DNA of 42,401 nucleotides from Nitrospinales bacterium. Its GTDB lineage: Bacteria > Nitrospinota_A > UBA7883 > JACRGQ01. Each line of letters opens with the position of its first letter. The stretch's first letter is position 1. The notes under the pieces were generated by a model, which worked only from the letters and a program-made list of their open reading frames with translations, ran no database searches and was not told the origin of the DNA. The stretch lies in contig JAHFEK010000011.1 of NCBI GenBank assembly GCA_023248495.1, positions 1 to 42,401 on the forward strand, read 5' to 3'. Positions 8,574 to 16,881 of this stretch are shown piece after piece. A program made the position numbers and the translations under genes.

Positions 8574-8650
8574 TTCGGCTGCCGGACGGCGTTGAATGCG
8601 AACGGTGGCCGTCCCCCTCTGATCCCCTTCTCTCGCGGATCATTCTTCTT

Positions 8651-8811
8651 TGTCATGCCGCACTTGATGCGGCACCCAGAAATATTTTCAAAGCTTTCTT
8701 GACCATTCCCCCGGTACCACAGGTTTTAACCTGTGGTTGCGCCGACAGACGCAAGAAAGCCGCCGCCTTTCAGGCCGCGCAACAGAATGAATTCTGTTGT
8801 ACCGGTGCGGC
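8651..8811. repeat. Cluster of three palindromic repeats
   Basis: There are three hairpins in 160 bases. TGCCGCA-CTTGA-TGCGGCA (8656-8674) is within a GTCATGCCGCA...CACCCAG unit of a common intergenic-repeat style. ACCACAGGTT-TT-AACCTGTGGT (8716-8737) is a perfect palindrome. CAACAGAAT-GA-ATTCTGTTG (8780-8799) is also perfect. The last unit runs directly into an antitoxin-like gene remnant. A degenerate copy of the last unit lies at 26333-26379. Confidence 0.7.
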
Positions 8812-8892
8812 ACGAAGGGCAACCCGCGCCTGCAAAACATCGAAGCCGTCCTTGATGCCTACGGCTTAAAAACGGCAGTTCTTGCCGCGTAA
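8812..8892 (+). pseudogene. Remnant of an HTH (Xre/HigA-like) antitoxin C-terminus
   Basis: Twenty-six codons read TKGNPRLQNIEAVLDAYGLK... and end in TAA (8890-8892). The pattern (KGNPRL, then a helix ending in LxAxGLK) is what follows the HTH in Xre-type antitoxins of toxin-antitoxin pairs. No in-frame start exists: upstream the frame runs into the palindrome at 8780-8799 and meets a stop. The gene therefore appears to be 5'-truncated at the repeat. The toxin partner is not visible. The match is by eye only. Confidence 0.45.
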
Positions 8893-8969
8893 AATGATGA
8901 CTTTGGCATAGGGCGAATAAGTCATATTTTTAAACCTAGCCCCAACACTGATAGAATATCCAAAAGAAC

Positions 8970-10118
8970 ATGAAGGATATTGAACAATTCAGGAAAGACC
9001 TATTTTCAAAGTCTTTAAAAGACTTTTCAACCCCTCCCCATTTGCTAGACCATTCCATTGCCAACAAAAGGGAACGGTACGAGGTAGGCAGGTCTGAAAT
9101 CCCATTACCAGCACTCGTTGAATTTCTTTTTAAAATGCTTTTAGGATTCCCAGCCTATGGCCCCGCTGAAAAATTACGGTGGGAAATACTATTCCAATTT
9201 CAAAATATTCCATGTGCATTTGCCTTGGAAAAGTCTGGACTTCATCTTTACATATCTTGCAATGCCCGAAGGACCGCAGAAGAAACAAACCAACTTAAAA
9301 AGGAAATCGTAAGAAAAGTTCAGAAAGCTATTCGGCAAGTTGAAAAAATATTGCGCCCGTTTTCGGAAGAACAACTGGCTCAAAATAATGTGACAATTGA
9401 TAATCATTCCCATCGCTTGAAAGAAAGGTATGAGTATTTCAGGCTAAAAGCAACTGAAACGGCTTATCCAGTCGATATTCGGTCTCAAGGTTTGGCTGGT
9501 GTCTTGAATAACCAAGTTAAAAATAAGAAAACATTGCTGTTCAATTCAGTAGCAATGTTGGACGCCTACTTCAGTTATTTGGAGCATCTTTTTGTTCTGC
9601 TTGCGCCACTTCGACTTGATGATTTTAAGATAGTCGATTTCATATTTAATAAAAAATTGACTGATAAATTCGACCTGCTTTTTAAATTAAAAGAAAATAA
9701 AAAGGCAAAGGGTTACCACGATAAGCTGTTAAAAATTAAGGAAGAATTTAGAAATTATTTCGCCCATGGTAATTTTGAAAAAAAGGGCGCATCTCTCTAT
9801 ATCCATCTCCCACACATTGGAGCAATTCCTGCCCAGCTTTCAAAGGCTGGAAACAATCCTCATTTTGAATTTTTTCCAATTAATAATGAAACCTTTGAGA
9901 ATATATGCATATTCATTGATGATTTCAACAGTTGGCTTTCTTCTTCTGCATCTGGGGTAGCAAATGAAATTCAGATTATAGGAAGTGGTCTTTCAATGCC
10001 ATGTGATAAAAAATCGATCCTAGAGATGAAAGAAGCGATCAAGACGCCTGAATCTCTTGAAGCGTATTTAAGACACGAATCCGAAATGTGCGATAAGCAT
10101 GACAATATGGATTATTAG
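8970..10118 (+). CDS. A+T-rich hypothetical protein with a HEPN-like R-x4-H motif
   Basis: A 382-aa soluble protein whose A+T-rich codon use differs sharply from the neighbouring genes, a sign of transfer. It has no recognised full-length family. R261-NYFA-H266 (in EEFRNYFAHGNF) fits the R-x4-6-H motif of HEPN ribonucleases, which often serve in defence, toxin-antitoxin or abortive-infection systems. The region around it is helical (about 190-275), as HEPN folds are. The N-terminal 190 residues are unassigned. ATG 8970 has only a weak upstream AAAAGAAC. It lies 77 bases beyond an antitoxin remnant and next to palindromic repeats. The assignment to HEPN is inference. Confidence 0.7.
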   Translation: MKDIEQFRKDLFSKSLKDFSTPPHLLDHSIANKRERYEVGRSEIPLPALVEFLFKMLLGFPAYGPAEKLRWEILFQFQNIPCAFALEKSGLHLYISCNARRTAEETNQLKKEIVRKVQKAIRQVEKILRPFSEEQLAQNNVTIDNHSHRLKERYEYFRLKATETAYPVDIRSQGLAGVLNNQVKNKKTLLFNSVAMLDAYFSYLEHLFVLLAPLRLDDFKIVDFIFNKKLTDKFDLLFKLKENKKAKGYHDKLLKIKEEFRNYFAHGNFEKKGASLYIHLPHIGAIPAQLSKAGNNPHFEFFPINNETFENICIFIDDFNSWLSSSASGVANEIQIIGSGLSMPCDKKSILEMKEAIKTPESLEAYLRHESEMCDKHDNMDY

Positions 10119-10200
10119 GATATGATTCCAGACTTCCATTAAAATTTACGGCAAAGCGTTTTTTCAATGAGGGCGAAGCTTAAGGTGGGGCGGTAGGGAG

Positions 10201-11208
10201 CTACTCGAATTCCGGGAGGGAGATGCCGATGGCGTCCTCGGCGGCGCGCAGCGTGGTCTCGGCCACCTTGCGGGCTTTGGCGGTGCCGTCGCGCAGGACT
10301 TCCATCACCTTCTTCGGCTGGGCCGCCCAGACGGGGCGTTCGGCATCGAAGGCCGCCATGCGGCTGGCGAGGTTCTTCACCAAAATCTTTTTGCAATCCA
10401 CGCAACCGATGGCGGCGGCGCGGCAATCTTTATTGATCTGTGCGCAAGCGCCCTCATCGCTAAAGACTTTGTGGAACGAGTAAACATGGCATACGTCCGG
10501 GTTGCCGGGGTCGTTCCGGCGCACGCGGGCGGGATCGGTGACCATCTGCCGTAAAATCTTCTGCTCGCGCTCTTGCGGAGTGTCGGATAAAAAGATGGCG
10601 TTGCCGTAGCTCTTGCTCATCTTGCGCCCGTCGAGGCCGGGGAGTTTTTTCACCTCGCCCAGTTTCCCTTCGGGCAGCACGAAGACTTCTTTCTTATATA
10701 TCTGGTGGAAGTGCCTCACGATCTCGCGCGTCAGTTCCAAGTGCGGCAGTTGGTCTATCCCCACCGGCACGAAGTGCGCGTTATAGAGCACGATGTCGGC
10801 CGCTTGCAGCACCGGGTATCCCAAAAAACCGTAGGTGTGCAGGTCGCGCGCGCTGACGTTTTCCATCTTCTCTTTGTAGCTCGGCACCCGCTCCAGCCAC
10901 GGTATCGGCGTGATCATGGAAAAAAGCAGGTGCAGCACCGCATGTTGCGGAATGAGCGACTGGATGAACATGGTGCAGGTATCGGGCTTCAGCCCCGCCG
11001 CCAGCCAGTTGATGCCGATGTCGATCACGTTTTCCTTGAGGTTGGCCGTGTCCTCGTAATTGGTGGAGAGGGCGTGCCAGTCCGCCACGAAGTAAAAGCA
11101 GTCGTAATCCTTCTGCATCTCCACCCAGTTTTCCAGCGCGCCGAGGTAGTTGCCGAGGTGGAGCTTGCCGGAGCTTTGCATGCCGCTCAGGACGCGTTTT
11201 TTACTCAT
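10201..11208 (-). CDS. trpS: Tryptophanyl-tRNA synthetase
   Basis: A class I aminoacyl-tRNA synthetase of 335 aa that charges tRNA-Trp. Signature motifs are GKLHLGNYLGA (HIGH-type ATP site), KMSKS near residue 196, and the DIVLYNAHFVPVGIDQ stretch of the tryptophan pocket. Length is typical for bacterial TrpS. Its ATG overlaps the stop of the upstream M50 protease gene (ATGA, 11205-11208), so the two are translationally coupled. Confidence 0.97.
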   Translation of the reverse strand: MSKKRVLSGMQSSGKLHLGNYLGALENWVEMQKDYDCFYFVADWHALSTNYEDTANLKENVIDIGINWLAAGLKPDTCTMFIQSLIPQHAVLHLLFSMITPIPWLERVPSYKEKMENVSARDLHTYGFLGYPVLQAADIVLYNAHFVPVGIDQLPHLELTREIVRHFHQIYKKEVFVLPEGKLGEVKKLPGLDGRKMSKSYGNAIFLSDTPQEREQKILRQMVTDPARVRRNDPGNPDVCHVYSFHKVFSDEGACAQINKDCRAAAIGCVDCKKILVKNLASRMAAFDAERPVWAAQPKKVMEVLRDGTAKARKVAETTLRAAEDAIGISLPEFE

Positions 11209-11927
11209 ATCAGCAAGTTGATGATCGTCTCTATGACCGGCCAGACAAAATGCCGCACGATGCCCAACGGATCGAACATGACAATGACCATCAGCAGGAT
11301 GATGCCGACCGGCTCGATTTGCGCATAGGCCGCCGCGGCTCTATGCGGCAGGAGGCCCACCACGATCCGTCCGCCGTCGGTGGGCGGGATCGGTATCAGG
11401 TTGAAGACCGCCAATATCACATTCAGCCAAACGGAATAATACAGCATCCCGATAATGGGGAACATAACCGGCGACGCGTCGAGCGGAATGCTCTTGAGGT
11501 TTATGAAGTTGATGTATTCATCCAACCGGGGAAAAACATGGCCGATCGCCCACAGGAGCAACGACGAGAAAATCGCCAGCAGCAGGTTGACTCCCGGCCC
11601 GGCGGCGGCCACCCAGACCATGTCTTCCTTCGGCCTGCGCAAGGCGAAAAAGTTCACCGGCACCGGCTTGGCCATGGCGAAGAGCATACCGGTCGAAAAG
11701 AAAAAAACCAGCGGCAGCAGGATGGTGCCGAAGGGGTCTATGTGGTGAATCGGGTTGAGCGACAGCCGCCCCATCCGCATGGCGGTGTCATCCCCCTTGC
11801 GGTAGGCGATGTAGCCGTGCGCCACCTCGTGCAGCACGATGGCGAACACAAGCGGCAGCGCCATCACCGCGATGGTCTGCACCGATGAAAATTCCCTTAC
11901 TGGCGGCATTGGGTGAAAATACTTCAT
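11205..11927 (-). CDS. Site-2-protease-like zinc metalloprotease (peptidase M50)
   Basis: An integral-membrane protease of 240 aa with five to six hydrophobic segments. HEVAHG (H33-E34-x2-H37 from the chosen start) is the zinc-binding HExxH, and PPTDGGR in the C-terminal half supplies the third ligand Asp of M50 family members. AAGPGVNLLLA is the conserved G-x(2)-N segment. It belongs to the short M50 type without PDZ domains, often found beside trpS or segregation genes. The start is uncertain: ATG 11927 or 11909 fit best. The frame remains open to 12047, but that part overlaps the divergent gene and looks non-coding. It is upstream of trpS in the same operon. Confidence 0.88.
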   Translation of the reverse strand: MKYFHPMPPVREFSSVQTIAVMALPLVFAIVLHEVAHGYIAYRKGDDTAMRMGRLSLNPIHHIDPFGTILLPLVFFFSTGMLFAMAKPVPVNFFALRRPKEDMVWVAAAGPGVNLLLAIFSSLLLWAIGHVFPRLDEYINFINLKSIPLDASPVMFPIIGMLYYSVWLNVILAVFNLIPIPPTDGGRIVVGLLPHRAAAAYAQIEPVGIILLMVIVMFDPLGIVRHFVWPVIETIINLLI

Positions 11928-12034
11928 CCATAATTGAAATGCACCCAAAAACTGAAACCGGATTTTCCACGCCGCGCCGCGCGCCGTCCGAAACCCGGCC
12001 GATTGCCGCGTTGTGATACCCCCGCCGACCATAT

Positions 12035-13885
12035 ATGATTTATGCACGCATGAAAATGGATCGGGCCGAATTTACCTCCGCCGCGTCGATAGGCGTTTTC
12101 GCCGTGGCCGCAATCTACCTTACGGCGTTTTTGCCGCATATCGGCAATCTGGGGCTTGTGGACAGCGATGCGAGTTTCTACTACGTGGAATCCATGCGCA
12201 AGGCGATTCAGGAATACCGCGTACTTCCCATGTGGGATCCTTGGCACATGGGAGGCATGCCGCTGATCGGCAATCCCAATTCCGTATTTTCGCCGCTCTT
12301 TTTTCCCGTCCTTGTGCACGGCGCCGTGGCCGGCCTGAAAATTTCCATGATCCTGCTGCACTGGGCCGGTTTTATGGCCGCGTGGCTTCTCGGTCGCAAG
12401 CTGGGGCTTACGAACGCCGGTTCCATCTGCGCCGCGCTTGTTTGGGCGTTGAGCGGCCTTCATGCCATACAGATGCAGGCGGGCTATCTTCTTTCCTGCC
12501 ATATGCATCTGATGCCGCTCGCCCTCTTCTGTTTGTTGATGGCGGAAGAGGGTTACCGGTGGGTTGTTCCGGCGGCTCTTCTGATCGCGCTTGCTTTCCT
12601 CGGGGGCAGTCCGTACTCCGTAAGCATTTTTCTTCCGTTGCTGGCGGTTTTCGCCATCGGGGGCGCCATTCGGAAAACCGGCGTGCGGCCCCTCATATCG
12701 CTGCTGGCCGCGGCACTGCTTTCAATTCCCCTCGCCGCCGTCAAACTGTTCCCGGTGTTATCGTGGATGCATGACCATAAGCGGGAACTGGGGCCGCTGG
12801 TGGAAGGGTATTCATTGAGGGCTTTGGGAAACGCGCTTCTGGATAACCGGATCAATCTGCAATTTCCAACGCCGGCCATGTACGGCGGCGGGCATCTTCC
12901 CGGCACCATATTTTATTGGGCGCCGGAATACGGGATGTACATGGGTCCGCTGATCCTTATTCTTGCCGTGGCGGGATTCATGGGGGGGATTAACCGCAAG
13001 GCGGAACTGGCCGCCGCTTCCGCTATCTTCCTGTTGCTTTGTATGGGGGATTACTCCCCCATTCCGCTGTCGGCGTGGATAAGAAATCTCCCGGTATATG
13101 ACGGTATGCGGGTGATAACCCGTTTTCGCTGGCCGCTGGTGCTTTTGATCTCGATTCTCGCCGGTGCGGGAGCCGAGGTAATTGCGCGCTCATGCCGAAA
13201 CCGCGCGAAATGCCTTGCCGCGATTATGGTTCTCGCCTCCCTGAGCCTCTACATCGCGAATTTCCACCTGCTCAGGGATGCGTTTCCGGTACCGGCCGGA
13301 AAGGTGTTGCCATCGGTCACAAACGAAACCGGCTCGTTTTTCCAGCGCGGCCCCGGCAGAAGCTATGGGCCGGATGGTTGGGTGGATCAACAGCATTCAA
13401 AGCTCCATGTCGCCGATAACGCGTCTTTTCCGTTCCTGTTGCGGAACATAGGGGTTACGTTGGGATACGAGCCGTTCGATTTGGCCGTGTACGCAAAGGG
13501 GGCGGATTCGCCGGAGTATCACGGCGAGGCGTTTATCTTTTCCGGCGGACAATTCATAAATCCGCACGTCGCTTCGTGGACGCCGAATGCAGTGGAGCTG
13601 CGGTGGCCGGGCGGGGTGGAGGGAACGCTGTACCTCAACCAGAATTACCGGAAAGGCTGGGGCGTGTGCGATGGTTCCGGCCTGCGGATAATGGAGGCGG
13701 GCCTCGTGGCCGTTCAGGTGGGCAAGCAGACGGATACAGTGACGCTGTGCTATGAGGAACCGCATTTCCGCCCATACGCCGCGCTCAGCGCCGTTTCGTT
13801 TGCCGCCGCGCTTGTCTTTTGCGCCGTCATATTTTGGCCGCGCGGAAAAAAAGGGCCGGATGACGGGATCGCGCCGCCGGGCTAA
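12035..13885 (+). CDS. Polytopic membrane protein, YfhO / GT-C glycosyltransferase-like
   Basis: A 616-aa protein with about 11-12 predicted membrane helices in residues 15-420 and a soluble C-terminal domain (about 420-590) followed by one last helix. The early motif VLPMWDPWHMGGMPL, in the first loop after helix 1, with DSDASFYY just before it, fits the YfhO/GT-C family, which uses polyprenyl-linked sugars to modify envelope polymers or proteins. The acceptor is unknown. Possible starts are ATG 12035, 12050 and 12056; none has a clear SD. It is divergent from the M50-trpS operon and abuts the next, convergent gene exactly (13885/13886). Confidence 0.75.
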   Translation: MIYARMKMDRAEFTSAASIGVFAVAAIYLTAFLPHIGNLGLVDSDASFYYVESMRKAIQEYRVLPMWDPWHMGGMPLIGNPNSVFSPLFFPVLVHGAVAGLKISMILLHWAGFMAAWLLGRKLGLTNAGSICAALVWALSGLHAIQMQAGYLLSCHMHLMPLALFCLLMAEEGYRWVVPAALLIALAFLGGSPYSVSIFLPLLAVFAIGGAIRKTGVRPLISLLAAALLSIPLAAVKLFPVLSWMHDHKRELGPLVEGYSLRALGNALLDNRINLQFPTPAMYGGGHLPGTIFYWAPEYGMYMGPLILILAVAGFMGGINRKAELAAASAIFLLLCMGDYSPIPLSAWIRNLPVYDGMRVITRFRWPLVLLISILAGAGAEVIARSCRNRAKCLAAIMVLASLSLYIANFHLLRDAFPVPAGKVLPSVTNETGSFFQRGPGRSYGPDGWVDQQHSKLHVADNASFPFLLRNIGVTLGYEPFDLAVYAKGADSPEYHGEAFIFSGGQFINPHVASWTPNAVELRWPGGVEGTLYLNQNYRKGWGVCDGSGLRIMEAGLVAVQVGKQTDTVTLCYEEPHFRPYAALSAVSFAAALVFCAVIFWPRGKKGPDDGIAPPG

Positions 13886-15904
13886 TCAGTCCGCGCTGAA
13901 TTTAAGCAGGCTCCATATATCCGATTTGCCGTCGCTCCAAAACACCACCGGTCCGGCCGGCGATTGCCAACGCGGATCATCGGCGGTGAGCGCCTTGAAC
14001 AGCGACGGCCCGCGCGCAAGCGCCACCCACACGGCGGCATATTTTTGTTCTTCATCGGCGGCGGGCGCAATATGCCGCGCCATGCGCAGTCCAAGCCCCG
14101 CGGCGTTTCCCCGCAACACCGGCAGCAGGTCGACATGCCGGTTGGAGATATTGTACATAAGCAGCCCGTCCGGCGCCAATTTTGCCAACGCTTCGCGCGT
14201 GAACTCGGCGGTTATGAGATGTGCCGGGATGGAGCCGCTGGTGAAAGCGTCCACCACGATCAGGTCATACGCGCCGTTGGGGGCGTTACGCAGATTGAGG
14301 CGGCCGTCGCCGGCGGTGATGGAAACTTCCGCTTTGCTTTCCGCGATATAGGTGAAATGGCGGCGCGCCAGACCGGCCACCACGGAATCCAATTCATAAA
14401 AGTCATAGCGGCCACCCGCCTTGCCGTACGCGGCCATCACCCCGGCCCCTAGGCCGATGACCGCCACGCGCCGTATTGGCAGCCGCCGCAAGGCAAGACC
14501 GGCGCCGCTTTGTTCGTGATAATAAGCCAACGGCTCGCCGCCGCCGATGCGCTGAATGCCATGGATATGAGTGCCCGCCACCAGCTGCCGGAAGACCGTT
14601 CCGTCTTTGCTCCGCGCGTTCTCCACCCGGTACGTGCCGTAAAAGCTCCGCGCCGCCTGGATTATCTCCGTATGCCATCCCATCTCCTGCCGAGCCCATC
14701 CCAAGGTGATGACGGAAATAAGAGCCAGGTTAAGGGTAAGGGCGGCGAAGCGGCGGAGCGGAAAATCGGAGGTCACGATAAAGAAAATCGCCGCCAATAT
14801 GACGAGGCTGAACTCGAACTGCGTTTTAAAAACCAGCGGCGCGATAATGCCGGTGGCAACGCTTCCCAGCAGTCCGCCCAGCGATATGTGGAAGTAAAAC
14901 GAGGTGAGCAGGAATTTGTGCGGCTTCCCGCGCTCCAGGTTGCCGTGAAAGAACATCGCGATGCCAAAGAGGGCCGCCATGGCCACCGTGATTTTTAGAA
15001 AATAAGGCGCCACCGCCCGCCCGTCGTGAAGCAGCAGCAGCAAAAGTATCGGCATCAATACAATCAAGGCCCGCGATTGGCCGGGGCGGGAGACCGCTGG
15101 AACGGCGAAGCAGATCACAAAGGAAAGCAGATACAGGGCCAGCGGCAAGACCCATAGCAGCGGAAAATTCACCACATCCTGCGTGAGGTAATGGGTGATT
15201 ACGATAAGCGCGGCCGATGGGATCATGCTCTGCACCATCCACCCGCGCCGCTTTGCCGGGGTGATGGCGGGAATGGCGGTTTCTTCCGGCCCGGTTGGCG
15301 CGGCGCTGGCCGGTGCGGTTGAATAAGAAAAGTAAACCGACGCGGCGATAAGCGCGGCGTAAAGGGCGTAAAGCGCCGCCCAGAGCGGCCCCTGCATGGC
15401 GGTGGAGAAGCTGGTTTCCACAACCAGCGGATAGGCAAAAAGCCCCGCCAGCGATCCGGCGTTGGATACCACATACAGCAAATAGGGGTTGACGCCGTTA
15501 TACCGCGGATCGGCGGCCAGCCACCGTTGCACCGCCGGACTCGTGGTGGAAAGGACAAAGTAGGGGAACCCGGCCGAGACAAGCAGAACAAGAAAGATGC
15601 CGGCGGGAGGTTGAATGCTCCGGGTATATGTTATCGCGAACGGGACAAAGAAAAGCGACAGCGCCGTGAGACCGGCCTGATACAACATGTGGCGGCGCGG
15701 GCCATACTTCATCACCAGCCAATGCGATGACGCATAGCCGGCGAAAAGAAGCCCCTGGAAGAAAATGACGCAGGTAAGCCAGACCGCCGCCCCGCCGCCA
15801 AAAAGCGGCAAAATCATTTTGGCGGTCATCGGTTGAACGAGGAAAAGCAGAAAAGCCGATAGGCCTATTGTGGCGGCGTATATTGTGTAGGCCATAGCGG
15901 CCAT
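13886..15904 (-). CDS. Membrane-fused spermidine synthase-like protein
   Basis: A 672-aa fusion: residues 1-430 carry about 12-13 membrane helices, and residues 440-650 carry a Rossmann methyltransferase-like domain of the spermidine synthase family. The latter shows GLGAGVMAAYG (nucleotide-binding loop), YELDSVV (acidic residue that ends strand 2), ITAGDGRLNL and LIVVDAFTSGSIPAHL, the polyamine-synthase DAF motif with an Asp. N-terminal FLLFLVQPMTAKMILPLFGG is typical of this fused family. Whether it makes polyamines or another product is not established for such fusions. Two starts are close (15904 and 15895). It stands convergent to the GT-C gene. Confidence 0.85.
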   Translation of the reverse strand: MAAMAYTIYAATIGLSAFLLFLVQPMTAKMILPLFGGGAAVWLTCVIFFQGLLFAGYASSHWLVMKYGPRRHMLYQAGLTALSLFFVPFAITYTRSIQPPAGIFLVLLVSAGFPYFVLSTTSPAVQRWLAADPRYNGVNPYLLYVVSNAGSLAGLFAYPLVVETSFSTAMQGPLWAALYALYAALIAASVYFSYSTAPASAAPTGPEETAIPAITPAKRRGWMVQSMIPSAALIVITHYLTQDVVNFPLLWVLPLALYLLSFVICFAVPAVSRPGQSRALIVLMPILLLLLLHDGRAVAPYFLKITVAMAALFGIAMFFHGNLERGKPHKFLLTSFYFHISLGGLLGSVATGIIAPLVFKTQFEFSLVILAAIFFIVTSDFPLRRFAALTLNLALISVITLGWARQEMGWHTEIIQAARSFYGTYRVENARSKDGTVFRQLVAGTHIHGIQRIGGGEPLAYYHEQSGAGLALRRLPIRRVAVIGLGAGVMAAYGKAGGRYDFYELDSVVAGLARRHFTYIAESKAEVSITAGDGRLNLRNAPNGAYDLIVVDAFTSGSIPAHLITAEFTREALAKLAPDGLLMYNISNRHVDLLPVLRGNAAGLGLRMARHIAPAADEEQKYAAVWVALARGPSLFKALTADDPRWQSPAGPVVFWSDGKSDIWSLLKFSAD

Positions 15905-15951
15905 TTTACCCTACGCGCGCGGCCAGCCCGCTATTTTCACGGTAAAGCCGG

Positions 15952-16875
15952 TCAGGCGTAGAATTCGGCCAGAACCTCTTCGGCGCCCGCTTGCAGCAGC
16001 GTCTCGGCCAAGCGCACGCCCGCCTGTATTCTCTTGTCGGGATGGACGGCGATGGTCTCGCGGAAGTAGCGTTTGCCTTCGAGATCGCTCACCAGCCCTT
16101 CGAGGATAAGCGTTTCGCCGCTGATCACGCCGTAGGCCCCAATCGGCACCTGGCATCCCCCGCCGAGACGTCCCAGGAACGCCCGCTCCGCTTCCACGCA
16201 GATGGCGGACGGCTGGTGATGCAGGCGGCGGACGATGGCGTTTACCTCTTCGTTCCCGGCGCGGGTTTCCAGGGCAAGCGCCCCCTGTCCCACGGCGGGA
16301 AGCGAGATGGCGGGATCGAGCAGCTCGGTGATGTCGTTTTCATAGCCGAGGCGTATCATGCCGGCGGCGGCGAGAATAACGGCGTCCCATTTTTCCGATT
16401 CCATTTTTTTGAGGCGGGTCTGCACATTGCCCCGCACGTCGACGATCTGAAAATCGGGGCGGACGCGGAGCAACTGGCACTTGCGGCGAAGCGAACTGGT
16501 GCCGATGCGCGCGCCCTCCGGCAAATCCCCAAACTTCACGCCGCGGCTCACCAGCGAATCCAGCGGGTTTTCGCGCTTGGTGATGATGTTTACTTCCAGG
16601 CCGTCCGGCACCTTTGTCGGCACGTCTTTCATGCTGTGCACCGCGAGATCGATGTCCCCGCGCAGCATCGCCTCCTCTATTTCCTTGGTGAAAAGTCCCT
16701 TCCCGCCGACTTTGGCCAACGGCACGTCCAGTATTTTATCGCCCGTGGTTTTTATTTTGACCAGCTCTATCGCGCCCACTTCGCCGAACTTCAGCAGTTC
16801 GCTTTTGATATGTTCCGCCTGCCAGAGGGCCAGCGGCGACGAACGGGTGCCGATGCGGAGATGCAATTTCGCCAT
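15952..16875 (-). CDS. hemC: Porphobilinogen deaminase (hydroxymethylbilane synthase)
   Basis: HemC polymerises four porphobilinogen molecules to hydroxymethylbilane, the third committed step of tetrapyrrole synthesis. The 307-aa product has RIGTRSSPLALWQA at the start, KDVPT, GTSSLRRKCQL, and the cofactor-attachment site GGGCQVP with C241 (E. coli C242). Length is typical. It lies 6 bases after hemA, consistent with a hemAC operon. hemB and hemD are not in the window. Confidence 0.97.
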   Translation of the reverse strand: MAKLHLRIGTRSSPLALWQAEHIKSELLKFGEVGAIELVKIKTTGDKILDVPLAKVGGKGLFTKEIEEAMLRGDIDLAVHSMKDVPTKVPDGLEVNIITKRENPLDSLVSRGVKFGDLPEGARIGTSSLRRKCQLLRVRPDFQIVDVRGNVQTRLKKMESEKWDAVILAAAGMIRLGYENDITELLDPAISLPAVGQGALALETRAGNEEVNAIVRRLHHQPSAICVEAERAFLGRLGGGCQVPIGAYGVISGETLILEGLVSDLEGKRYFRETIAVHPDKRIQAGVRLAETLLQAGAEEVLAEFYA

Positions 16876-16881
16876 GTGTGG

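Noticed and set aside
8574-8969. CRISPR array
   Set aside because: The palindromes are not direct repeats of equal length with spacers; they are isolated inverted repeats.
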